Of a stretch of DNA of 64,000 nt, positions 26,501 through 37,740 are shown piece by piece. Within the stretch, counting starts at the first letter, position 1. Each line of letters starts with the position of its first letter. The notes below the pieces were generated by a model that saw only the letters and a program-made list of their open reading frames with translations, did no database searches and was not told the DNA's origin. The position numbers and the translations under genes are program-made. This DNA comes from Amphiura filiformis. Taxonomy: Eukaryota; Echinodermata; Ophiuroidea; Amphilepidida; Amphiuridae. The stretch spans positions 29,412,128 through 29,476,127 of the forward strand of contig NC_092628.1 in NCBI RefSeq assembly GCF_039555335.1. The letters run 5' to 3'.

Positions 26501-29500
26501 AAGTACATCCTCGCAAATAGCATCGTTTAGACATGGAAAACTCTCACATTCATTTATTTCAATCTCACATGTATCGCCTTCAAACTCTTCAGAGCAAACA
26601 CAATGAAATTCATTGAAATCGTCATAACAGGTCCCACCATTCTTACACGGGTTCGACATGCATTCATTTATGTCATATTGACAAAATATGCCATCGTATC
26701 CTGGAGGACACACGCACCAGAATTGATCAATGTCTTCAACACATGTAGCCCCGTTCACGCAAGGTTGACTCTCGCATTCATTGTGGTTTTCACTGCAGTT
26801 AGTCCCCTTAAATCCAGTAGGACATATACAATAATAACCAGCTACCATATCTATGCAGGTCGCGTTCTCTCCACAAGGATTTTTCGCGCAGTCATCAACA
26901 TTGATACCGCATGCATCTCCGATGAATCCATCTTTGCATTCACAACGATAGTCATCAATAAGATCAATACACGTTGCACCATTTACGCAAGGAATACTTG
27001 AACATTCATCAATATCTCTAGAGCATGTGAGACCCTCATATCCAGGTTGACATATACAATGGTACCTATTGATGCCATCTACACATGTTGAATTGTTCTC
27101 GCATGGTGTACTTGAGCACTCATTGATATCAGTGTTACACACATCACCTGCATATCCTGACGGACATTCGCACCAAAACCACCCTGTTTCATCGCGACAA
27201 GTCCCACCGTTCAAACATGGCATACTTAAACACTCATCCATTTCGGTAGCGCAAGTGGTGCCTTCATAACCCACATTACAAATACACTCATATATACCAT
27301 TTCCATCGACACAAGTTGAATTGTGTTGACACGGTTGACTTTCGCACTCATCAATATTAATATGACAAAGTTCACCACGGAATCCAGAATTACATATACA
27401 GGTGTGGTGTCCGTTACCCTCAATGCAGGTCCCGTTATGAAGACATGGTGACGAAAGACACTCATCGATATCAACTTGACAAAAGTCTCCTTCAAAACCT
27501 GCAGGACAGTTACAAAGAAACCCATGGAATAAATCTACACAAGTGCCATCGTGTTGACAAGGATCGCTTAGACATTCATCAATTTCTGTTTCACAAAACT
27601 GACCTCCAAAACCGGGCTGGCACACACAATAAATGCTTGTATTGTGTGGCTCATTTGGCATGCAAGTGGCGTTATTTTGACACGGATAACTGATACAGGG
27701 ATCCACTTTATCTTGACAATTAATACCTTCATATTTTGGCGTACAAATACAAGTGTACTCGAGGAAATCATCTACGCAAGTTGAATTATGTTGGCACGGA
27801 TTACTAACGCATTCATTCACCTCTTCCTCACATTGTGGGCCAATAAATCCATTTGGACATACACAGACATAGTGATCTAATTGGTCTATACAAGTGGCAT
27901 TATTTCTACACGGACTGTTAAGACATTCGTTGATTTCCTCTTCGCAATGAGTGCCATGGTACCCTGGAACACATTCACAGTCATAACCGGGAGAATTGAG
28001 TTTGTTGGCACACGTCGAATTATGAAGGCACGGTGTACTGATACATTCATCAATCTCTTCTTCGCAATGTGTTCCTTGGAAACCGGGAGAACAAACACAT
28101 CGGTAACCTAAAAATTCATCTACGCAAGTGTGATTATCTCTGCAAGGATTGCTGGCGCATTCATCTGTATTTCTCTGACAATGATCTCCTTCATATCCAA
28201 GTGGACATATACAAGTATAACCAGCGATCACATCTACACATGTTGCAAAATTCTGACATGGATTACTGACGCATTCATCGGTTTCAAGCTCACAGAACAT
28301 GCCCTCGTATCCTGATATACACAAACAGGAGAATTCACCAATCATGTCATGACAGGTACCGCCATTCTGGCAAGGAGAAGATGCACATTCGTTGATGTTA
28401 ATGCCACAGTTGACTCCTGGCAGAAATAAACAAATTATTCTTTGTGATATTAAATGACTTCGATAAATCCATTAAACTTAGCACTCAAGGCAAAAGATTT
28501 GAGACGACCTAACACCTAATTATAAGTGTCCTGCCTGAGAAAGTTTTTGTATGTAATGACTGGCTTAGAAGCAAATTTATCCGTACATCCTTGAATTGGA
28601 CCATATTATTCTAGAATGTTGGATTGATTTCTCCCCATCCCAGGATGGATTGGAATAGATATCATAAAATTTCGCTGGAAATTCAAATCAATAGAACAAG
28701 ACCTCAAGCATGTCATGGGAGACCTCTAAAACGTTGAACAGACTGGGTCGGGGAAAGTTGCATTATCAGAGGATTGTACCGTCATCGAACCCGGGAGACC
28801 TTCATCAGAGCCCTAGGCCTTAATTAGCGAGCAAGGTACTAAGTTAAGTTAGTCCAGTCAATAAAGGTGAATTTGAAATAGCGAAATATATGCAGATAAC
28901 GAAATGGAGGTTCATTTCCCTTTCGTCATGGTTAATTGAAACGATATAAACATGAAGTTATGTCCAAATATCGCAACCTATTCTACCTACCTTGGAATCC
29001 AACCGCACATATGCAATTATAAGCATTCTCTCTGTCGATACAAGAAGCGCCATTTCGGCAAGGATTGGACAGGCATTCATGGATGTCTTGGTCGCAGTTA
29101 TCGCCTTGCCATCCAGGAAGACATATCTTGGCACCTGTTGTCTCATCACAAGTATAATGGCCCCCGTTGTCGTCTTGAGGAACACAGTGAACTGAACAGT
29201 CTAGGTCGTAAAAGTTGTTCTGACAATAAACTCGTAATCTGATATCCATACTTTAAGTAATCAGAAAACAATGTTAAAACAAAGCATGAGATCAGAATTG
29301 TTCAGTATTTTATTGTAAAGCAGTATTGTCTTATCCAATATTTGAAGTTATGTTTTGCCGGATATTACACCGTCAGTATGCTTACTAATCTGTGGGTAAT
29401 GCTCGCACGTTGCTGAATACATTCAAATAATGAGTAAAAGTAATGCATGTAATAAACAATTTATTTTCTTTAAAAACTTTTACTTACTAAGACTGTCATT

Positions 29501-32500
29501 CTCTGTTTATGTAAACGAATAAGATCAGTGCCTTTTGTGACCTGCCACCACGAAATGAGCTTAAAGTTGTGTAGTTTCGAAATGTGTTGGTGGTCTTCGT
29601 TTCCTTCGTGAATAGCCCATCGTACCCCCCTCCCATTCAAAAGGTCTACACAATGTGATGTACATACAGACATATTTCTGGCTTGAACATGAGCATGGCA
29701 AACAAAGCCATCAAGTCAGTCAGCCTGGATGTCTCAAAACTACCAACTCGCGACTTTATACTCATTTTGTTGTGGCAGGTTACGTCCTTTTTATCAGAGT
29801 TGTAAACGAATAGCAGTTGAGACAATTGCGGATTGAGTCCAAGTTCATTGAGTCGAGTCAATTTGAGATATTTCTCAGGTAAGTCAAGTCAAGTCAATTT
29901 CAATTTTATTTTTGAATATTTCAATCTTCAATTGCAAAGCCTAAAAGTACAGCTATTCACCATAGTCGAAACGTCCCTTAAATGTTTAGAGAGTGAAATT
30001 AACTCCCCCAAATACTTGTCTGTAAATGCATCTCAAGGACTGGATTTCTACTCGTACGCAGTCAAGTTATTTTACGAAATTTGATGTGATTTCTTACTCT
30101 GTATTTGGTCCTTGTAACGAATAGTCATTCCACGGTGATGTCGCTGACAGTCCAGCCATTTCAGGGAAGTCCTCATAATACTCGTCCACTTTGTCATCTG
30201 CATTGTCATCTACATCCCATACACGGATCTTTAACCGGATGCCACCCTGATATCACAAATCAAAAGGCAATTTAGCAACGATAGTAGTAGCACATTGAAT
30301 TGATTTACCAATCAGATCTACTGGTTTCACCTGCTATAACAGTGGACCCCACACCCTGCCTGTACAGTATCCCAGCTCTTGATATGAGAGCCAAAACCTC
30401 CGGCCAAAACCCAAAGAATACCTCGTCTAGTAATAAGTTGGTTAACCCATTACAGTCACATTATGGCTTACAAAACATGGTTGCTTGATTTAAAGCGCGT
30501 TGATTTCAGATGATATTTTTACTGGTTTAAATAATTTTGTAAAACTCTTATTGATTATGATTAATTCTATATTGTTTCTGTTGAATTGAATATTCATCTG
30601 CATTAGCCTATTTATTTATAGTCTTCACGATTTTAAATAACCTGAGAACCATTTGTTGGTCTTTTACCCGATAAGATTTTTTCATGAAATCACCTTGATT
30701 TATCTCTAATTTTCACATGATTTATTCAAGATTTTACATCGACAATAGTTTGCATTTGAGTAACGATTTGCTTGATTTTAATTTCATAAATGGAATTGCC
30801 AACTCTTATGTATGTGTTGAGCCACTTTGGTTGACTTTAGTTAGTGGATGTTATGTGGTTGGGGACAAAACATCCGATAATAGGATTTTGTATTTTGTTT
30901 AAAAAAAATCAACAACTACAAAATGCAAACAAGTATTTCCATTTAAATAAATAAGAGGCGAGGATGGGGTTGTTGATTTATAACGCAGTCTTATCGATAT
31001 GGATCGAAAGTTATTACAATGTTCTCATAATTCAGAAGGCCTCATATACCCAAATAAATCAAGTACTTGACTATCAAATAAATCAAGTACTTGACTATAA
31101 TTTTGTGTTTTTGAAAAACAAAACAACAACAAAAAAACCCAAAAAAACAAACAAAAATAAAACAAACAAAAAAACCACACACACACAATCAATTCAGTAC
31201 AGGTGTGTACCATCTACGGTTATTAACCTAGGAATTATCCAAATTGGTGTTTGTCTATTGGTGTGCAAACAACTAATAATTTTGATCGCAAATATGAACA
31301 AGAAAACCATTGTAAGTGAAGCATAAAGCGGTAATGGTATTAAAACAAAAACACGGTAAACACGTTATGTGTATATTTTGTCAAGTTCGTTCTGTTCACC
31401 AATCAAGTTGATCACCTGATATTACCTCCTCAGTAAACACAAAAATGTTTTAAAAATGTTTTAAACATGTTATACTTTATGTTTTAAAAACCTTTCAATA
31501 ACATTACATATCGGGTTATATGAAGGTCATGGAAACGTTTTAAAACGTTTTGTATGAAAACACACTGCAACAATGTTTTCAAAATGTTACTGTCAAATAT
31601 TGTTTGCAACCATTTTTTGCTAAATATTTTGTCAACACTTGAATAACATTATGTTATTATATTTGCAGTAGGTTATCAACAAAATGTGTTTGAATGTTAT
31701 GAAAACGTTTTATACCCTTGATATGTCCTCTATATAACCCGACATTTAAACGTTTTCTGGCAACCTTTTCTAACCTTTTGCGAATTATGTCGAAAACGTG
31801 TTGTGTTTGCTGGGTCATTCACTAATATCACCATCTTCAGAATCATTTATATTAATTCAAATAATCAATATAACGGTATGAGAAGTGAACTAAATCAGAT
31901 TCTATTAAGTTAAACAAACAACACGCGCGTTTTGGCATCATAAATGACGGTCATAGATAATGATTATGCCGTGAAAATTATGCTTTATTAAGAGACCTTT
32001 AGCATTATTAAGTAAAAGCTGGTAACCACTCTACTCTAGTTATTTTGAGGACGTCGAAAAAAAACCCTGGTTCACGCCTGCGTCACGCGATGGTACGCAG
32101 ATTGATCGGCGTAATGCTGATGTAATGATGACGTGATCCAATTAGCCAACAGAACCTGACTTTATGTTTACGCCCTAAACAAATCGGTCCTTCAAATAGG
32201 TATTGTTTATCATCTTGATTACTTACAGTCCAAGACGATCCGGAGAACACCATTGGGTTAACAATATCATTGGGAATGACCGATTCAAAGGTAATCCTAT
32301 CATTGCCAACCATTGCTGTTTCGACCAAACCAATTCCACATTGCGCATAATCCTCGGATCTGTGGTAAATGAATATAAAGCAACACTGATTTGATTTGTA
32401 GTGGCTATCTTTCCATTTCTGTATATATTCTGCAAAATAAATTTGTGAATATTCTCAGTCATCCAGGTAGATAAACATAATAAAATGCATATTGAATCTG

Positions 32501-34380
32501 TTCATCTGGACTTACTATTTTTGGACATTATCGCGTCTCATCCAAGACACATCATCAGGCTGACTGATCAGATGATGAACTATTGACCTGTGACACAATT
32601 CATGGTATGACGGGGTACGACCGCGGGGGTAGCTTTCTGATTGCTGTGTCGTAGGTCCTTGAGTGGTTTGAAAGAGGGGTCAAGGAGGCCATACATGTCC
32701 GGCGGGAGGAACCTTCGCTCAACAGAGGAGGGGGACTGCGCCACAACCCCTTTAAAAAGACCTACGACACAGCAATCAGAAAGCTACCCCGGCGGTCTCC
32801 TGTGACGTCATACCATCAAGTGTGTCACAGGTCAATAGTTCATCATCTGATCAGTCAGCCTGATGATGTGTCTTGGATGAGACGCGATCCTGTCCAAAAA
32901 TAGTAAATGCAGATGAACAGATTCAATATTCCTTTTATTATATCTATTCTGCAATTGTTTTTCTCTCCATAGAGCCTGGTTCCATCAGGACCCGTCTGTG
33001 TCTCTGTCTTTGTTTATGTGTTTGTTTGTTTCTTATGATCGAAAAAACAAACAAACACATAAACAAACGATATCAGATGGTAGGTTTGGTTCCTTATGGT
33101 GGTACTACACCCCCTGATAAATCTTGTGACTAATTTTGCATTTTCTCAAAAAATAACTACACACTGGTAACACAAGTTATTTATATTACAGGGGCAAGGA
33201 GTCCTATTACTTCACTGAAATTTCAGTGATTCAAGACAAGGGGTTCGTTATTATATGTTAAGAAATGAGGTACATTCTAGTGGTACCTCTTTTCATATCA
33301 TAAATAACGTACCGATTGTCTTGAGTCACTAAAATTCCAGTGTAACTGGATTCCTTGCCCCTATAATATACATAACTTTTTTTTTATTTAAGTCAACACA
33401 TATCAAGGCATCAACAGCTGTTATCATTACGATAAAGCTGTTACCAGTGTGTTATTATTTTTTGAGAAAAATGCAAAAAAAAACCAAAAACCCTTAACCA
33501 CATTATCTTATAACATAACAATAGCTTGTCGCAAGGAATCATATATGAAATAATTAATATTGTCTATAATCGTTGTTGAGCCAAGGCTTGAAATGTCTGA
33601 AATTAAGTGTGTTGTTAATGTATATTGACTGACACAAAGATTTGTCATTTGTTGGTGTGGTTTACGGAAATATTGAGAAGAAAAAAATGCCAGTGTACTT
33701 ACGATGGAGTTAGATGATCGAGACATATATAAAACCTATTATCGCAGGCATTATTATTACACGATCCCACTAGCTTATCGCAACAATCCCCGTCTAATTC
33801 GCGATGATCCGGGTTACTGAAACTTACTAGCTCCAATTCAACTGTGACGTCACAAAACACTGGTGAAAACTGTCATAACATAAAATGGGTTATGTTAAAT
33901 TGTGGATAACACAAGAACGAATGTATGTTAATTCTAATTTAATCCCAACTTACTTTTATCTACCTCACATTTGCAACCTCTACTCTATTACCCCTTACAT
34001 AACCCCAGGGGAATAGGCCTACATCAATCTCAGTACAGTCATGTAAATAATAACTTTAATTATTGGCATTTTTAAAAACTTTTAAAAACAAAATTAAAGC
34101 GATACTTAATTATAATGTCCATGTACTTGTCATTAGTAATATAATTTAACCAGGATAATTTACATATCATGCATGAACGACTGTTCGTATAAGAATCTAA
34201 CTGTGTTAGATTTCAGACGGATGAATAATAATATTCGTCATATTTATATGACATTATAAATATAGCTTTTTCTCCCTAAATTATTGAGAAAGTGTATTTT
34301 TTTACCTGTAGTGATACCAAAATACACAATACAGCACTGTAAACGTCAACATACGCCATTTTTATTCCATAAATGTCCAT
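18811..34380 (-). CDS. DSL/EGF transmembrane protein B (Notch-ligand-like), complete
   Basis: Full-length paralogue of gene A. Coding exons: 34306-34359 (ATG 34359; an in-frame ATG at 34380 would add seven residues), 33703-33869, 32227-32359, 30098-30246, 28991-29250, 25929-28416, 25346-25509, 24993-25155, 22441-22609, 21502-21599, 20120-20387. The sum is 4113 nt, an exact multiple of three, giving 1370 aa. Order in the protein: signal peptide 1-~23, MNNL/C2-like module to ~167, DSL ~177-220, about 24 EGF repeats to ~1138, a 110-residue unassigned juxtamembrane region, a transmembrane helix ~1255-1276 with stop-transfer RYRLR, and an 88-residue tail. A duplicate tail exon at 18811-19078 can replace 20120-20387 in frame, so the feature spans both. 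Likely a type I membrane ligand for Notch-type receptors; the receptor partner is inferred from the DSL family only. Confidence 0.92.
20120..20387 (-). CDS. Gene B exon 11 (proximal copy): cytoplasmic tail and stop
   Basis: Entered in phase 2 after a TTTGACTTTCAG acceptor and encodes 88 tail residues, ending EKPVYKP and TAG at 20120. Tyr-bearing motifs NPYEYSL and DNDYASIGP could be phosphorylation or adaptor sites (inference). There is no C-terminal PDZ ligand of the ATEV or EYIV kind. AATAAA lies 17 nt past the stop (20103-20098). This exon is nearly identical to 18811-19078. Confidence 0.88.
20747..21123. mobile_element. hAT-like non-autonomous element with 8-bp target duplication
   Basis: Begins CAGTGGCGTAGCCAGGATTT and ends GGCTACGCCACTG, flanked by the direct repeat ATTATGGA on both sides. 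An 8-bp duplication is the hallmark of hAT-type transposition. A left-end-only copy at 19437-19638 results from the tandem duplication that cut it. Confidence 0.8.
21502..21599 (-). CDS. Gene B exon 10: transmembrane helix
   Basis: Encodes NWFLTYWYIIASAIG followed by IILLACTLLLVVT and the basic stop-transfer RYRLR. It starts in phase 0 after a GTTCATTTCAG acceptor and ends in phase 2 at CTAAG|GTACGT. This single helix makes the protein type I. Confidence 0.93.
21990..22390. repeat. GGGGGCAAAGATTTTTGGCA repeat element
   Basis: Several ~35-bp tandem units of GGGGGCAAAGATTTTTGGCA type at both ends around a core with CGCCCTAAAAAGGCG. A related inverted element lies at 57285-57540. Located in gene B's intron between 21599 and 22441. 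Confidence 0.65.
22441..25155 (-). CDS. Gene B exons 8-9: unassigned juxtamembrane domain
   Basis: Exons 24993-25155 and 22441-22609 encode about 110 residues between the EGF array and the membrane helix. They contain no cysteines. Visible stretches include MSTLMVLGEVVDKEAF, LLENIEVTVLGIEEY, GFIVQIAGHVLTTDEIEDML and ELEITLGFRIYNGNVT. I do not recognise a named family. The alternation of short hydrophobic strands and amphipathic helices is compatible with a compact alpha/beta fold such as a SEA- or NOD-like membrane-proximal module, but this is a guess. Splice phases (1, 2, 0) are consistent. Confidence 0.8.
22858..23275. mobile_element. MITE with CTTACAACACTAAAAGC ends in gene B intron
   Basis: Ends are GGCTTACAACACTAAAAGCT and its inverse GCTTTTAGTGTTGTAAG. 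The left end carries an additional small palindrome. The body matches 13524-13880. Confidence 0.65.
25346..25509 (-). CDS. Gene B exon 7: end of EGF array
   Basis: Completes the split EGF (RCECDVVHTGDNCDI) and encodes a last divergent EGF (PCEVHSC, GQCEKTEEKSNGYQCIC, YGEYCSIG). The exon is entered in phase 2 and left in phase 1, as in the homologous gene A exon at 38-210. Confidence 0.9.
25929..28416 (-). CDS. Gene B exon 6: 2.5-kb exon with about 21 tandem EGF repeats
   Basis: A single 2488-nt exon entered in phase 1 (TTATTTCTGCCAG acceptor) and left in phase 2 at TACAG|GTATGA. I count 21 complete EGF repeats and half of a 22nd. Two are short and divergent near the end (CEKVRCTNGICVDGVCQC and the following one). 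Repeats 3-4 (RDNHTC, then [10 protein letters not shown]) match repeats 13-14 of gene A in order and wording. This suggests shared ancestry of array blocks or gene conversion between the two genes. Confidence 0.93.
28991..29250 (-). CDS. Gene B exon 5: DSL domain plus first EGF
   Basis: Encodes IRLRVYCQNNFY, CSVHCVPQDD, GGHYTCDETTGAKIC and GWQGDNC. This has the six cysteines and the GHY/GW landmarks of DSL domains. An EGF repeat (DIHECLSNPCRNGASC) follows and is completed in the next exon. Confidence 0.93.
30098..33869 (-). CDS. Gene B exons 2-4: MNNL / C2-like N-terminal module
   Basis: Exons 33703-33869, 32227-32359 and 30098-30246. Visible motifs are [49 protein letters not shown], and IRVWDVDD with DDKVDEYYEDF. 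Phases (0 to 2, 2 to 0, 0 to 2) match gene A exactly. Sequence identity with gene A is high in this module, supporting a tandem duplication origin. Confidence 0.9.
31430..31818. repeat. AAACGTTTT-rich MITE in gene B intron
   Basis: Starts CAGTAAACACAAAAATGTTT and ends ACGTGTTGTGTTTGCTGG (inverse). The interior repeats AAAACGTTTT words. Confidence 0.6.
32483..32937. mobile_element. Fold-back element carrying a Penelope-like C-terminal fragment
   Basis: About 155-bp inverted arms (32483-32640 and 32780-32937) surround a short spacer. The plus strand across the spacer (about 32653-32785) reads WFERGVKEAIHVRREEPSLN followed by RGGG. I recognise this as the kind of sequence that follows the GIY-YIG endonuclease in Penelope-like retroelements. 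No reverse transcriptase remains. The element lies in gene B's intron between its second and third coding exons. Confidence 0.5.
34306..34380 (-). CDS. Gene B exon 1: signal peptide
   Basis: MAYVDVYSAVLCILVSLQ is encoded from 34359 and ends in phase 0 at CTACAG|GTAAAA. The next exon continues FSPVFCDV, giving a typical hydrophobic core and a cleavage region ending near SPVFC. The 54-nt length equals that of the gene A leader exon. An upstream in-frame ATG at 34380 also has A at -3 and G at +4, so the true start could be either. Confidence 0.85.
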
Positions 34381-34594
34381 CTTACACGCATCGTTTATAA
34401 AAGTAATTGCAGAGCTTGAATTCCGAGTAATACAAAACCTACGAACCTCTTATCTAGTCCAAACATATAAAATTTATAAACTCGTGGGTAACCAAAATGT
34501 TTTACTTGGAGATAAAAACAAATATGAGATAGGTCACAAACTTGGTATAGGTACACTATCATGACTATACTCGTGATCGAAAAACAATTCGCTC

Positions 34595-35270
34595 CTTAAG
34601 GGATCTGGAATGAGCGTTTTGAGCGTTTCGACAGTATTTTTTGTGGGACATGAGAGCACATCAGACATATCGAATTGCATTCTGAATACGAAGAATGTCT
34701 TTCTGATATCAAATAAGTTTAATTTTTTAAATTCACGATATAATACAAATTTTATGACAAATTATTAAAATTTGATATTTTTCACATTTTTGATATATAA
34801 CAGTCCTCGAAGTAAATTTTACAAATCTAATGACATATTCGTAAAGTGTATGTAGCTGGGAGGAAAGCCGACGATCAATTGAAAATTTTGACCTTTCATA
34901 TTGAAGATATGGATTTTTCCCCAAAAGACCTAATTTTTTTGGTGTTTTGGGAAAAAAATCCACATCTTCAATACGAAAGGTCAAAATTTTCAATTGATCG
35001 TCGGCTTTTCATCCCACCTACATACACTTTAAGTATAAATCATCAGATTTATAAAGTTTACTTCGAGTACTGTTAAATATCAAAAATATAAATTTTTAAT
35101 CATTTGCCATAAAATGTGTATTACATTGCGAATTTCAAAAAATCAAAATTATTTGATATCAGAATGACATTCTTCGTATTCAGAATGCAATTCGATATGT
35201 CTGATGTGCTCTTATGTCCCACAATAAATACTGTCCAAAGGTTCATACCCCTTCCCTTAAGGAATATGCA
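34595..35270. repeat. AAGGGATCTGGAATGAGCG hairpin MITE family, copy 1
   Basis: Family of ~650 bp with inverted ends (GACAGTATTTTTTGTGGGAC versus TCCCACAATAAATACTGTCC) and an inner palindrome around GACGATCAATTGAAAATTTT. Further copies: 36640-37240, 40945-41066 (fragment), 43275-43700 (diverged, inside a lipoxygenase intron) and 60012-60688 (inside the ankyrin gene). Confidence 0.8.
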
Positions 35271-35471
35271 ATGTTGTTAAAGCAGTTTTTGTTTCATATA
35301 ATACTTATCTTTTTATTTTTTAAATTTACACTTGTGTGATTTGTGTGAATTATGGAACATAAAATTAAACTGTTTAAAATAAATTAAAAGGCCGTCATTG
35401 TGCACACACACTCTAATTATAGGTTAATGAACGCGTATTACATGTTGGGAGAGAAATTAGACAAAATAATG

Positions 35472-35559
35472 CACGCGCGCTGATGTTGATGCGTCTATAT
35501 AATGCACGAGCCCCGAAGGGGGGAGTGCATTAGATGCATCCACATCAGCGCGCGAAACA
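35472..35559. repeat. Short perfect-type hairpin
   Basis: Arms CGCGCGCTGATGTTGATGCG and inverse, loop GAGCCCCGAAGGGGGG (itself self-complementary). Intergenic between gene B and the lipoxygenase. Confidence 0.6.
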
Positions 35560-36639
35560 CTGCGCGTAGTACGCTGAGTGCACAATATACACAATCAATG
35601 CATGTTTCGTATTTTTCTAACGCTTGCTCTGATTGGTTCTCGCTATCAAAGAGTGTATGAATCCACAACATTCCATTCATACAAGAATTCCATGTTTCAT
35701 TAGAAAATAAAACGATTTTTGGCGATTCATAAGGAGTTTTACTAATCTTAAGACCTGCTATAATTGATCGTTGAATTGAAATATAAATATATTCACCGCA
35801 CCTTTAGTTTGTTGATGAATTCAAGTTATTTCATACATAATATAAGACTGATTGGGCAAGGCAGGGTTTATATATCTGATATTGTCAAACGGACGAATAA
35901 AGTGCCTTGTTTGTTAATTTGGCATTTCTAAATTGCAATTTGCGTTTTATAGGTGAATGCATATCAAGTATCTAGCAAGTAAGTGTCACTCTTATCTTCA
36001 TAATTATAATTAAATATTTGGAATTGAAGTCAAGTACCCTTATTATGACGTTATCAGATTTATATAAATAATGTCAACGTGACTCACTCTTGTTCAATTG
36101 TATCTATTATTAACAGTGAGTCACCTGAATCACGTGATCAAAGGTCAGGGCTTTAATAATGCTGATGACATATTTTACATTAAAAGAAATTTTCAATACA
36201 CACCATTTTTTCCATCCAGGGAGGGGACACACGAATATGAATGAAAGTGACGTACCGGAGTACGACACTAGGTTTGCTAGGGGTATCGGTGTAGGTTTTT
36301 TTTTCGAAAAAGGAAGTTGGGGTCATTTAGTGTGGAACCATTAAAATTGGGTGTCATTGATGGTGAAAAATAACTTTTGGGGCAAACAAGTTTGCACAAA
36401 ATATGCTGTATTTTTTAAGTTAAAATTGCCACAAAATGTAAAATTTTTTCGTAAAATGTTAGTGAAGCGCGCACAAATTTGCAAAATTGGGTGGGGTAAA
36501 CCTCTAAAATCAAAAGGGGGTCATTGAGTGTAAGCTGATAAAAAACGGGTGTAGAGTATGGGTGTATTGACAGATACATGACGCATGTATACCATATATG
36601 GGAGGGCGGCCTTTTTAAGCATGTTTTTGTGTTGTCAAT

Positions 36640-37240
36640 TAAGGGATCTGGAATGAGCGTTTTGAGCGTGTCGACAGTATTTTTTGTGGGACATGAGAGC
36701 ACATCAGACCTATCGAATTGCATTCTGAATACAAAGAATGTCTTTCTGATATCAAATAATTTTCATTTTTTGAAATTCACGATACAATACAAATTTTATG
36801 ACAAATTATTAAAATTTGATATTTTTCACATTTTTATATAGGAAAAGCCGACGATCAATTGAAAGTTTGACCTTTCATATTGAAGATATGGATTTTCCCC
36901 AAAGACCTCATTTTTGTTGGTGTTTTGGAAAAAATCCATATCTTCAATACAAAAGGTCACAATTTTCAATTGATCGTTGGCTTTTCATCCCACCTACATA
37001 CACTTTAAGTATAAATCATCAGATTTATAAAGTTTACTTCAGTACTGTTAAATATCAAAAATATCAATTTTTAATCATTTGCCATAAAATGTGTATTACA
37101 TTGCGAATTTCAAAAATCAAAATAATTTGATATCAGAAGGACATTCTTCGTATTCAGAATGCTATTCGATATGTCTTATGTGCTCTAATGTCCTACAATA
37201 AATACTGTCCAAACGTTCATACCCCCACCCCTTAAGGACT
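36640..37240. repeat. AAGGGATCTGGAATGAGCG family, copy 2
   Basis: Second, slightly shorter copy in the intergenic region between gene B and the lipoxygenase, in the same orientation as copy 1. Part of the central palindrome's left arm is lost. Confidence 0.75.
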
Positions 37241-37612
37241 CTATAGGTAGAAGGCTATTATCCTCTTCAGCCATAGGATTATTATGAATACGACCTTCAC
37301 GCACATTTTACACTGTAACTAAGAATACAATTTGCCGACTTTACGGTTCGTTCGTTGTGTACGGCCACATTTTATTCGCTACCACCATGCGAGTTGTTGA
37401 TATATTAAATGAGCTGTAAGGTAAAATAGGCAAAAGACAAGTTTCAAACTTATTTTTACTGTATTACTGCATTTACATTTTATATATATGCCAAACCATG
37501 TTTTTGGATTCTTGGTGACAAGAACCATTATTTGAATCGGGGAAATTTGAAACTTTGCCCCCATGCAAATGTCATTACATTACCTAACATTATGACCTAC
37601 ATATAATTAATT

Positions 37613-37740
37613 TAACTTACGTTACATTACGTTACATTACATTACATCACATTACTTCGTACATTCCATTCCATTACATTACATTACATTACATTACATT
37701 ACATTACATTACATTACAGAATTACATTACAGAATTACAT
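37613..37740. repeat. (TTACA)n pentanucleotide array
   Basis: About 20 TTACA/ATTAC units with a few variants. Not a telomeric repeat. Intergenic, about 600 bp beyond the lipoxygenase stop. Confidence 0.9.

Noticed and set aside
28770..28800. tRNA B-box-like string (inverse of TCGAACCCGGGAG)
   Set aside because: The last positions do not fit the B-box consensus and no A box or cloverleaf can be drawn.
37613..37740. TTACA array as a telomere-like or CRISPR-like repeat
   Set aside because: Simple pentanucleotide microsatellite; no spacers, no TTAGGG units, and the organism is eukaryotic.
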